From: Paenirhodobacter enshiensis
GTDB taxonomy: Bacteria; Pseudomonadota; Alphaproteobacteria; Rhodobacterales; Rhodobacteraceae
Length of the DNA: 34,689 nucleotides
Assembly (NCBI RefSeq): GCF_000740785.1
Contig: NZ_JFZB01000044.1
Span: 1 to 34,689 of the forward strand
Reading direction: 5' to 3'
Shown: positions 16,828 through 23,279 of the stretch, piece after piece
Layout: the number at the start of each line of letters is the position of its first letter
How positions within the stretch are numbered: position 1 is the stretch's first letter
Made by a program: the position numbers and the translations under genes
Notes under the pieces: model-generated
Database searches by the model: none
What the model was told of the DNA's origin: nothing
The model's input: the letters and a program-made list of their open reading frames with translations, nothing else

Positions 16828-17289
16828 ATGTTCGAAACGGAAAACATACCTCACAAGACTATCGGTCGGATCGCCGCCATCGTCTTCATCGCCCTGGCCG
16901 TTGCCTACGGTATCGGGGGAAGCGCCATTGACTACTCCTTCGCGTCGGACCCGCTCGGTCCGCGCGTCTTCCCGGTCGCGCTGTCGGTCGTGCTCGGGGT
17001 GCTTGGCGTGCTTTATCTGATCCGTCCCGGCACCTCGGAAGGCTTCCCGTCGGGACGTCTGCTGCTGCGCGTTCTGGCCGTGCCGGCGGTTCTGGTGGTC
17101 TGCGTCGCGCTGTTCGAGCCGGCGGGCTTCGCGATCTCGATCTTCCTGCTGACCCTCGCGGTGGCGATGCTGTTCGGTGCGCCGCTGAAATGGGCCGTCG
17201 CGGGCGGCATCGGTCACGCGATCCTGTGGTGGTTCGTGTTCGACTGGCTGCTCGAGGTCTATCTGCCCGTCGGCCTGATCTTCGGCTGA
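16828..17289 (+). CDS. tctB: tripartite tricarboxylate transporter small membrane subunit
   Basis: Small integral membrane protein of 153 aa, the TctB subunit. Four hydrophobic segments are visible (~13-30, ~47-65, ~75-95 and a C-terminal pair ~102-150 that may form one or two). The motif DPLGPRVFPVALSVVLGVLGVLYLIRP after the first segment is the usual TctB signature. GGAGCC lies a few bases before ATG 16828. It sits between tctC and tctA in the canonical order and presumably assembles with TctA in the inner membrane. Confidence 0.92.
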   Translation: MFETENIPHKTIGRIAAIVFIALAVAYGIGGSAIDYSFASDPLGPRVFPVALSVVLGVLGVLYLIRPGTSEGFPSGRLLLRVLAVPAVLVVCVALFEPAGFAISIFLLTLAVAMLFGAPLKWAVAGGIGHAILWWFVFDWLLEVYLPVGLIFG

Positions 17290-17320
17290 TCGCCCTTTTG
17301 CCTGAGGAAAGAGTGCAACG

Positions 17321-18829
17321 ATGAATATGGAATACCTCTGGCAAGGCTTCGGCGTTGCCCTGACAATGCAAAATCTGCTGATCGGCCTCGCGGGATGCTT
17401 CATCGGCACGCTCGTCGGAGCCTTGCCCGCCATCGGGCCGATCAATGGTATCGCATTGCTGCTGCCCATCGCCTATTCGATGGGGCTGCCGCCTGAAAGC
17501 ACGATGATCCTGCTCGCCGCGATCTACTGCGGTGCGGAATATGGCGGGCGGATCTCGTCGATCCTGCTGAACGTGCCGGGCGACGCAGGTGCCGTGATGA
17601 CTGCCCTCGATGGCTATCCGATGGCGCGGCAGGGCCGCGCGGGCGAGGCGCTGACCCTTTCGGGGCTGGCCTCCTTCGCCGGCGGGATGATCGGGGCGAC
17701 CGGACTTGCGCTGTTCGCGCCGGTCCTTGCCGGGCTGGCGATCGGCTTCGGTCCGGCGGAATATTTCGTCCTGATGGTCTTCGCTTTCGCCACGCTCGGC
17801 TCGATGGTGGGCAGCAATCCTGTGAAGACGCTGATCGGCTGTGTGCTGGGCCTGATGCTGGCGACGGTCGGGCTCGACGCGACCTCGGGCGCCTACCGGT
17901 TCACCTTCGACGAGCCGGAGCTGAGCGATGGCATCGAATTCGTGGTTCTGGTGATCGGGCTGTTCTCGATCTCCGAGGCGCTGCTGATCCTCGAGCATCA
18001 GGGCAGGGGGGTGACCGTCATCCGCAAGCTCGGCCGGATGATGGTGCGTATGTCCGATGTCACGAAAAGCACCGGCACCGCGCTGCGCAGCGCCTGCATC
18101 GGCTTCGTGGTGGGCGTGCTGCCGGGGACCGGCGCCTCGGTGTCCAGCGCCATCGCCTACACGACGGCGAAGCGGATCTCGGATACCGAGGGCACCTTCG
18201 GCAAGGGCGATGTGCGCGGGCTCGCCGCTCCGGAAGCGTCGAACAACGCCACCGCCTGCGGGGCCTTCGTGCCGATGCTGACACTGGGCGTTCCGGGCTC
18301 GGGGACGACGGCGGTGATGCTCGGTGCGCTGATGCTCTACAACATCCAGCCCGGCCCGATGCTGCTGACCGAGCGCCCCGAGATTGTCGGTGGGCTGGTC
18401 GCCTCGCTGTTCGTCGGCAATTTCCTGCTGTTGCTGCTCAACCTGCCGCTGGTGAACATCTTCGCGCGCATCCTGACCGTGCCGAACTGGCTGCTGGTCC
18501 CCGGCATTCTGGTGCTGTCGATCATCGGTGTCTATTCGACCCATGCCTCGGTGTTCTCGATCTTCCTGATGTTGGGGATCGGTTTCGTCGGCTGGTTGCT
18601 GCGCAAGGCGGGCTTCGACATGGCGCCGATCATCCTCGGCTTCGTTCTGGGCCGGGTGATGGAAGTGAACCTGCGCAACGCGCTGGCGATCTCCGGCGGC
18701 GATCCGTCGATCCTGTTCGAAAGCGACATCTCGCGGATCCTGTGGGGGCTGGCGGTGCTGGTCGCGGTGTTCCCGCTGGTGCTGTCGTGGCGGGCGCGCC
18801 GGCGCAATGTCCGGATGACTGCGGAGTGA
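17321..18829 (+). CDS. tctA: tripartite tricarboxylate transporter large permease
   Basis: The 502-aa channel subunit of the Tct transporter, with about 11-12 predicted membrane segments. Diagnostic TctA blocks are present: LAGCFIGTLVGALPAIGPINGIALLLPI near the N-terminus, YGGRISSILLNVPGDAGAVMTALDGYPMARQGRAGEAL at ~75-115 and the duplicated GVLPGTGASVSSAIAYTTAKR and TLGVPGSGTTAVMLGALMLYNIQPGP in the second half. The PGxG/PGSG loops of the two halves are thought to line the substrate path. ATG 17321 lies 31 bases after tctB with GAGGAAAGAG upstream. A strong hairpin follows the stop codon and probably ends the tctCBA transcript. Confidence 0.96.
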   Translation: MNMEYLWQGFGVALTMQNLLIGLAGCFIGTLVGALPAIGPINGIALLLPIAYSMGLPPESTMILLAAIYCGAEYGGRISSILLNVPGDAGAVMTALDGYPMARQGRAGEALTLSGLASFAGGMIGATGLALFAPVLAGLAIGFGPAEYFVLMVFAFATLGSMVGSNPVKTLIGCVLGLMLATVGLDATSGAYRFTFDEPELSDGIEFVVLVIGLFSISEALLILEHQGRGVTVIRKLGRMMVRMSDVTKSTGTALRSACIGFVVGVLPGTGASVSSAIAYTTAKRISDTEGTFGKGDVRGLAAPEASNNATACGAFVPMLTLGVPGSGTTAVMLGALMLYNIQPGPMLLTERPEIVGGLVASLFVGNFLLLLLNLPLVNIFARILTVPNWLLVPGILVLSIIGVYSTHASVFSIFLMLGIGFVGWLLRKAGFDMAPIILGFVLGRVMEVNLRNALAISGGDPSILFESDISRILWGLAVLVAVFPLVLSWRARRRNVRMTAE

Positions 18830-18833
18830 CACG

Positions 18834-18863
18834 GACCCGCCCGCCGTGAGCGGCGGGCGGGTC
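18834..18863 (+). terminator. terminator-like hairpin after tctA
   Basis: A perfect 13-bp stem (GACCCGCCCGCCG at 18834-18846 and CGGCGGGCGGGTC at 18851-18863) closes a TGAG loop, starting 4 bases after the tctA stop. It lacks a downstream T-run, as is common in GC-rich alphaproteobacteria. Confidence 0.75.
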
Positions 18864-19268
18864 ATTGAGCGGGGCCATGCGCGCCCGGCCTCTTCCTGTG
18901 TGCCGGCGATCGCGCGGACGGACGGCGTCGCCGAAGGACCGGACAGACAGCCCTGTCGGGGGACACCGACTTGCGGGCGGACGACCGGAACTGACCGCGT
19001 TTGCAAGCGCGATCCTCCGGAACAAGACCGCTCGGCGGTCCGGCTTCCAGGCTGAAACAAGGCCAGGGTTCACAGGGGTCGCAATCTCTCCCGGGGCAAT
19101 GGCGCCCGATGTCTTCTCTGGCCCAATGGCCGAAGACGTGTCGTGCCGACAGACAGCAAAATACATACTTTAGTATTGCATAACGGATATTGTGGTCATA
19201 GCCTTCTCCCGAGCTTCAATCGCAGATGGCGATTCGATCAGGCAAAACCGCTCGCGGGAGGGTGTCGA
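18864..19268. other. 405-base non-coding stretch before the pseudo-receiver gene
   Basis: No gene is supported here on either strand. From 18864 to about 19140 the sequence is GC-rich without obvious structure. From about 19150 to 19240 it becomes AT-richer and holds the dyad motif at 19160-19177, so this end is the likely promoter region of the 19269 gene. Confidence 0.6.
19160..19177 (-). promoter_or_regulatory. shared 18-bp dyad motif, copy 1
   Basis: The plus strand reads AATACATACTTTAGTATT. Inverted repeats are AATAC/GTATT (outer) and ATAC-TTTA-GTAT (inner). Its reverse complement matches the plus-strand motif at 34219-34236 in 16 of 18 positions. It lies 92-109 bases upstream of the pseudo-receiver ATG, in the only AT-rich part of the gap, as expected for an operator. 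Confidence 0.6.
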
Positions 19269-19823
19269 ATGTTCGGTTATGTTGACAGCAGAGCAGAGAA
19301 CAACACGTTCGTGCCGGCATCTCAGGTGCAGCGGCCTTCGATGTTCGGCTGGGGGCGGTCGCGGTCGCGCTCGGTCTTCATCTCGACCTTCTGTCCGCGG
19401 GGGAAGACGGTGTTCTTCGGCCGGCGCGGTTACGTCTCGGACTGCATGGATGAGTGGATCGGCCTGATGGGCGGTTCGGTGACCTACGCCGAGGAGGCGG
19501 GGGCTGGCGAGGACTGGCTGCGCCGGCTCGCGCCCCGGCTCGATTTCATCCTGGTCGACGAAAGCGCGGCGGAGGATATCCGGCAACTGGTGGAGCATTG
19601 CCTGTTCCTGCGCCGGGCGCTGCCGGAGGTGCCGTTGCTGCTGCTGTCTCCTTCGGTCAAGGGCGACGACTTCGGCACCGAGCGGATGGCGATCTGCGAT
19701 GTGACGCTGCGCACTCCGCTGTCGCAGGCGGCCTTCGTCCGGGCGCTGCGCATGGCGCGGAGCAACAACCGGCGCTATGTCGGTTCGCTGGCCGCGCCGC
19801 AGCCGTCGGCGCTGCGGGCCTGA
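19269..19823 (+). CDS. stand-alone degenerate receiver-like protein
   Basis: Protein of 184 aa that I do not recognise by name. Residues ~45-175 follow the alternating pattern of a response-regulator receiver: LDFILVDESA at the phospho-Asp strand, EVPLLLLSPS at strand 4, and CDVTLRTPLSQAAFVRALRMA where a normal receiver has the strand-5 K-P turn. The conserved Lys is replaced (RTPLS) and the acidic pair of strand 1 is missing, so normal phosphorylation is doubtful. There is no DNA-binding or output domain. The first ~35 residues are polar with RSRSRS and no signal peptide. ATG 19269 has GGGAGG upstream. The TPR/glycosyltransferase gene follows with a 28-base gap, so they are probably co-transcribed. 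Similar pseudo-receivers act as protein-interaction modules; a role near the adjacent phosphorelay is inference. Confidence 0.65.
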   Translation: MFGYVDSRAENNTFVPASQVQRPSMFGWGRSRSRSVFISTFCPRGKTVFFGRRGYVSDCMDEWIGLMGGSVTYAEEAGAGEDWLRRLAPRLDFILVDESAAEDIRQLVEHCLFLRRALPEVPLLLLSPSVKGDDFGTERMAICDVTLRTPLSQAAFVRALRMARSNNRRYVGSLAAPQPSALRA

Positions 19824-19851
19824 CGGTCCGGCAGGCATGAGGCCGATCGAC

Positions 19852-21048
19852 ATGAGCAAGGCCGCGGACATCGCCGCAGAAATCCCGGCAGCGGAGGTTT
19901 CCGTCGCGGAAATCCGCCGTATGGCGCGCAACCTGCGTGACGAAGGGCGCTTCATGGATGCGGCCCGGGTCTATGGCGTGGCAGCCAAGCGCGACCCCGA
20001 GGGCAACGCGGGGCTGTTCATGGCCTATTGTCTGCGCGATGCGGGGGACGAGGCGATGGCGCGCCGGGCGCTCGAATATTACCGGCTCACCCATCCGAAG
20101 GATTTCGATGGCCATGTCGCGCTCGGGCTGTTTCTCAAGCAGCGCGGCGCCTGGGACGATGCCCTCGGGCCGCTGCGTGAGGCGCTGCGGCTGCGCGACG
20201 ATATTCCGACGCGCAACACCTATATTTCGTGCCTCAGCCGCTCTGGCCATGACAAGGAGGCGCGCCGGGAGGGGTTGCGCAATCTGCATGACAAGCACGA
20301 TCATGCGATGGCTTGCGCCGCCACCAGCGATTTCGCCCGGGCAGGGCTGAAACCGGGTGGGCGCGGGTTCGACCCCGAGCACCCCGAGCGCAACATCATC
20401 GCCTTCTCGCTGTGGGGCGACCGGCCGGAATATGTCACCGGCGCGATCGTCAACGCGCAGCTTGCGAAACACCTCTATCTGCGCTGGACGGCGCGGTTTT
20501 ATTGCGACAACACCGTGCCTTACGATGCCATTGTGGCGCTGCGGGCATTTGGCGCGCAGGTGGTGATGATGGACGATCCGGCGCTGACGGCGCTGCGCCC
20601 GATGTGGCGCTTCTTCGTCTCGGACGACCCCGGGGTGAACGTCTTCGTCTGCCGCGATGCGGATTCGAGGCTGAACGCGAAGGAGCTGCTCGCGGTGTCG
20701 GACTGGCTGGCCTCGGGGCGGCGGTTCCATGTGATGCGCGACCACGTGCTGCACCACGAACTGATTCTGGCCGGGATGTGGGGCGGCACGGCCGGGGTGC
20801 TGCCGCCGATCCGCGACTATCTGTCCGCAGCCACCGCCTACCACGGCAATCGCTTCGCCGATCAGGCCTTTCTGGGCGAACAGGTCTGGCCGATGATTCA
20901 GGGCGATGTCGCGGTTCACGACTCCGTTTTCGGTTTTCCGAGGGCGAGCGGCTTTCCGCCGGGCTACGATCTGCCGGGCACGATCCATGTCGGCGGCGGC
21001 GTCAAGGCGATGCCGCATTGGGCGAAATTCATCCATATGCCCGAATAA
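19852..21048 (+). CDS. TPR protein with glycosyltransferase-like domain
   Basis: Predicted cytoplasmic protein of 398 aa in two parts. Residues ~15-155 are tetratricopeptide-like helical repeats (RNLRDEGRFMDAARVYGVAAKRDPEG; FLKQRGAWDDALGPLREALRLRDD). Residues ~178-398 are a domain beginning NIIAFSLWGDRPEYVTGAIVNAQLA, with FVCRDADSRLNAKE (DADSR at 269-273, resembling the DxD metal/nucleotide-sugar motif) and RRFHVMRDHVLHHELILAGMWGG. I know this domain from uncharacterised proteins annotated as TPR or putative glycosyltransferases; the substrate is unknown. I choose ATG 19852 because GAGG lies 9 bases upstream; ATG 19837 in the same frame has no well-spaced ribosome site. A role in glycosylating a surface structure of this island is plausible but unproven. 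Confidence 0.75.
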   Translation: MSKAADIAAEIPAAEVSVAEIRRMARNLRDEGRFMDAARVYGVAAKRDPEGNAGLFMAYCLRDAGDEAMARRALEYYRLTHPKDFDGHVALGLFLKQRGAWDDALGPLREALRLRDDIPTRNTYISCLSRSGHDKEARREGLRNLHDKHDHAMACAATSDFARAGLKPGGRGFDPEHPERNIIAFSLWGDRPEYVTGAIVNAQLAKHLYLRWTARFYCDNTVPYDAIVALRAFGAQVVMMDDPALTALRPMWRFFVSDDPGVNVFVCRDADSRLNAKELLAVSDWLASGRRFHVMRDHVLHHELILAGMWGGTAGVLPPIRDYLSAATAYHGNRFADQAFLGEQVWPMIQGDVAVHDSVFGFPRASGFPPGYDLPGTIHVGGGVKAMPHWAKFIHMPE

Positions 21049-21120
21049 GGCCCAGGTGGGGGCGATCGTCGCCTTGCGGCCACAGTCGCCAGGGCGTTTT
21101 CGTCGGATTTCCCTCAAATG

Positions 21121-21167
21121 TTGACAGTCTTTGCGCGTTCGGTGACGAGTTCTGACCGAAAGACTGT
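21121..21167 (+). promoter_or_regulatory. bulged hairpin upstream of the Omp85 gene
   Basis: A TTGACA box (21121-21126) runs into a long dyad. Outer arms are ACAGTCT (21124-21130) and AGACTGT (21161-21167); inner arms are TTCGGT (21138-21143) and ACCGAA (21155-21160); a 7-base bulge lies on the left side only. It ends 25 bases before the Omp85 ATG. As RNA it would be a stable leader hairpin; as DNA it may be an operator over a -35 box. Confidence 0.45.
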
Positions 21168-21192
21168 AAAGACCAATCCGAGGAGCAAAGAC

Positions 21193-22503
21193 ATGCACGT
21201 TGACCGCAAGAGCAAGGGGGCGTGTCTCGCGCTTGTCTCAGCCGCAGCAATCGTGCCCTGCCTCCTCGGGGCGGGCGCCGTCGCCGAGGCCCGCAGCTTC
21301 GACACCGTGACGGTGCGCGGCACGAAGATGGTTTCGCAAGATCAGGTTCGCGCCGCCTGCGACATCGCCCCCGGCACCGATTACAGCGACGAGGATCTGC
21401 ACCGGATCGAGACCTGTCTGACCGGCTCGGGCGTCTTCACCGCCGCCCGTGTCAGCGCCGAGGGCAAGACGCTGGTCGTCGATGTAACCGAAAAGCCGCT
21501 GCGTCCCGGCCGGGTCAGCTTCGGCATCGCCTATGACAGCGACGACGGTATCGTCGGCTCGGTGTTCTTCGAGCGCTACAACCTGTTCCCGAATACCTAT
21601 GGTTCGATCGACATGCGGCTTGGGGCGGAATCGCAAAGCCTTGCGACGACCGCCTATTACAGCGGCGACACCCCCGGCCGGCTGGATTTCGGGCTGGATG
21701 CAGGCTTTCTGAACACCACCTATGACGATCAGAGCTTCGATCACCGCGTCGCGCGCGTCGAGGGCTACCTTGCCCATGTCGATCCGGCGTTCGGCCGGTT
21801 CGAGGGCGGCCTCGGCTATCGGCGGGATTCGCTCGATAATGTCGATGCGGACGCCAGCGCGCTGATCCGCGCCGAGGAGGGCTCGGTGGTGCGGCCCTAC
21901 ACGCGGTTCAGCTATTCCGTCCATTCCGATCAGAGTGTCTCGACCCTCACCGCCCCGGCCTACGAGATCCGCTTCGATCAGTATTTCTGGAACATCGGCG
22001 ACGAACATGCGCTGGCTGACAGCCGGGTGTCGATGCAGTCGAGCTTTCCGCTGGCCGCGGATACGTTGCTGATGCTCAGTTTTCAGGGCGGGGCGCTGAC
22101 CCGGCAGGGTAGTGCGTCGACGCGGATCGTCGACCGCTATCAGCTGGGCGGGGCGATGTTCCGCGGGTTCTCGCCGCGCGGGATCGGGCCGAAGGATGGC
22201 GGCGATTTCCTCGGCGGCAATTATTTCTCCGTCAGCAGCATCGACGTGCAGCGTTCGGTGGGCGAGGTGTTCCACACCCCGACGCGGATCGGGGCCTTCG
22301 CCAGCGCGGGTTCGGTCTGGGGGCTGAACGACACGCTCGGGGGCGCGATCGACGATGGCGAGAAGCTGCGCAGCGCCGTCGGGGTGAGCGTAACCTTCGA
22401 CGTGCACGGGGCGCCCTTGTCGCTGTATCTGGCGAAGGCGACCGAGAAGGAGAAGGGCGACGATACCCAGAGCTTCGGGCTCAGCTTCTCGGCGCGGTTC
22501 TGA
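21193..22503 (+). CDS. single-POTRA Omp85-family outer-membrane protein
   Basis: Outer-membrane protein of 436 aa related to BamA/TamA. A signal peptide (~1-34) is followed by one POTRA domain (~35-102: FDTVTVRGTKMVSQDQVRAAC, then DLHRIETCLTGSGVFTAARV and TLVVDVTEKP). A beta-barrel fills ~105-436. The barrel carries the Omp85 hallmark GGAMFRGFSPRGIGP (R-G-F as in the VRGF/Y motif) and ends in phenylalanine (SFSARF), as expected for barrel assembly. BamA usually has five POTRA domains, TamA three and TpsB two, so one makes this an atypical member. The POTRA cysteines C56 and C75 could form a disulphide. ATG 21193 has GAGGAG upstream. Candidate roles are insertion or secretion of a surface protein, but the substrate is unknown. 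Confidence 0.88.
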   Translation: MHVDRKSKGACLALVSAAAIVPCLLGAGAVAEARSFDTVTVRGTKMVSQDQVRAACDIAPGTDYSDEDLHRIETCLTGSGVFTAARVSAEGKTLVVDVTEKPLRPGRVSFGIAYDSDDGIVGSVFFERYNLFPNTYGSIDMRLGAESQSLATTAYYSGDTPGRLDFGLDAGFLNTTYDDQSFDHRVARVEGYLAHVDPAFGRFEGGLGYRRDSLDNVDADASALIRAEEGSVVRPYTRFSYSVHSDQSVSTLTAPAYEIRFDQYFWNIGDEHALADSRVSMQSSFPLAADTLLMLSFQGGALTRQGSASTRIVDRYQLGGAMFRGFSPRGIGPKDGGDFLGGNYFSVSSIDVQRSVGEVFHTPTRIGAFASAGSVWGLNDTLGGAIDDGEKLRSAVGVSVTFDVHGAPLSLYLAKATEKEKGDDTQSFGLSFSARF

Positions 22504-22516
22504 TCTGCGCCCCCGG

Positions 22517-22538
22517 GCCCCGGCGTTTGTGCCGGGGC
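22517..22538. terminator. bidirectional terminator-like hairpin between convergent genes
   Basis: A perfect 8-bp stem (GCCCCGGC at 22517-22524, GCCGGGGC at 22531-22538) with loop GTTTGT lies between the Omp85 stop (22503) and the response-regulator stop (22562), which converge. It can serve both transcripts. Confidence 0.7.
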
Positions 22539-22561
22539 GTGCGGACCGGGCCTTGCGTGGC

Positions 22562-23191
22562 TTACAGCAGGTTCTTGTCGCGCGAGGCGATCACCGCCTG
22601 GGTCCGGTTGCTGACCCCGAGCTTGCGGCAGATCGACTTGACGTGCATCTTCACGGTCTGCTCGGCCAGGCTCAGCGCCGAGGCGATATCGCGGTTCGAG
22701 CTGCCATCGGCGAGATGTTCGAGCACGCTGAACTCGCGCTCGGTCAGCGGATGTTCCAGCGCCTCGCGCGCGGCCGTGCGGTTGCTGAGCAGCTCGAGCG
22801 GCACGTAGCGTTCCCCCGCCGCCATGAAGCGGATCGCATTCGCCAGCGTTTTCAGCGGCATGGTCTTCGGCACGACGCCACTGCCGCCACGGCCCAGAAC
22901 GTCATCGACCAGATGCGCCGTCGGGTTTCCGGTCAGGATCGCCACCGGCTTGCCCTGGTTCGCCGGGAGGGCGCGCTCCAGTCCCTCAAGGCCGTTCATC
23001 CCGGGCATCTGCAGATCCAGCAGAACGATATCGAACGGGCCATGATCGCGAATCTGGCCGAAAGCTTCGTCGAAGTCCTTCGCCGTAATCAGCTCCATAT
23101 CGGTGGTCTGACCTGCAAACATCTGAAACATTTCAAGAATCATCGCATGGTCATCGGCGATGAGTAGTCGGAGTTTGTCGCCGGGTGTCAT
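22562..23191 (-). CDS. NarL/LuxR-type response regulator
   Basis: Response regulator of 209 aa. The receiver (~6-125) has the acidic pair D13-D14 in LIADDHA, phospho-acceptor D59 in IVLLDLQMPGMNGLEGLE and Lys109 in GVVPKT. The C-terminal LuxR helix-turn-helix (~145-205) reads LTEREFSVLEHLADGSSNRDIASALSLAEQTVKMHVKSICRKLGVSNRTQAV, a complete GerE-type domain. It lies 88 bases downstream of the Hpt-containing hybrid kinase on the same strand and is the only DNA-binding regulator of the tad region. It is therefore the likely end point of the phosphorelay and a candidate ligand for the shared motif and for the palindrome in front of it. Confidence 0.94.
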   Translation of the reverse strand: MTPGDKLRLLIADDHAMILEMFQMFAGQTTDMELITAKDFDEAFGQIRDHGPFDIVLLDLQMPGMNGLEGLERALPANQGKPVAILTGNPTAHLVDDVLGRGGSGVVPKTMPLKTLANAIRFMAAGERYVPLELLSNRTAAREALEHPLTEREFSVLEHLADGSSNRDIASALSLAEQTVKMHVKSICRKLGVSNRTQAVIASRDKNLL

Positions 23192-23220
23192 CGAGACGAG
23201 GCCTTTCTGTCATTTTCTTG

Positions 23221-23236
23221 GCGTTTAACTAAACGC
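23221..23236. promoter_or_regulatory. 16-bp palindrome upstream of the LuxR-type regulator
   Basis: GCGTTTA (23221-23227) and TAAACGC (23230-23236) form a perfect inverted repeat with a 2-base centre, 30-45 bases before the regulator ATG. A 2-base gap cannot make an RNA loop, so this is more likely a dimer-binding DNA site, possibly for autoregulation. Confidence 0.5.
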
Positions 23237-23259
23237 AGTGCTAAGTCACAGCACTTTTT
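23237..23259 (+). terminator. small hairpin with T-run on the plus strand
   Basis: AGTGCT (23237-23242) and AGCACT (23250-23255) pair across a 7-base loop and are followed by TTTT on the plus strand. It would terminate antisense transcription running towards the kinase genes. On the minus strand the hairpin forms without a T-run and may separate the kinase and regulator transcripts. Confidence 0.4.
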
Positions 23260-23279
23260 CACGCATGACTATCCTGTTT

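Noticed and set aside
16886-19060. 724-codon minus-strand open frame opposite tctB and tctA
   Set aside because: It is rich in Gln, Arg and His without domains and lies fully antisense to the well-supported TctB and TctA genes.
18864-19140. Possible small genes in the gap after tctA
   Set aside because: Short open frames exist on both strands, but none has a credible ribosome site plus a protein-like composition.
21121-21149. Full sigma-70 promoter for the Omp85 gene from TTGACA at 21121
   Set aside because: At 16-18 bases spacing the -10 position reads GACGAG or similar, a poor match, so only the -35-like box is noted.
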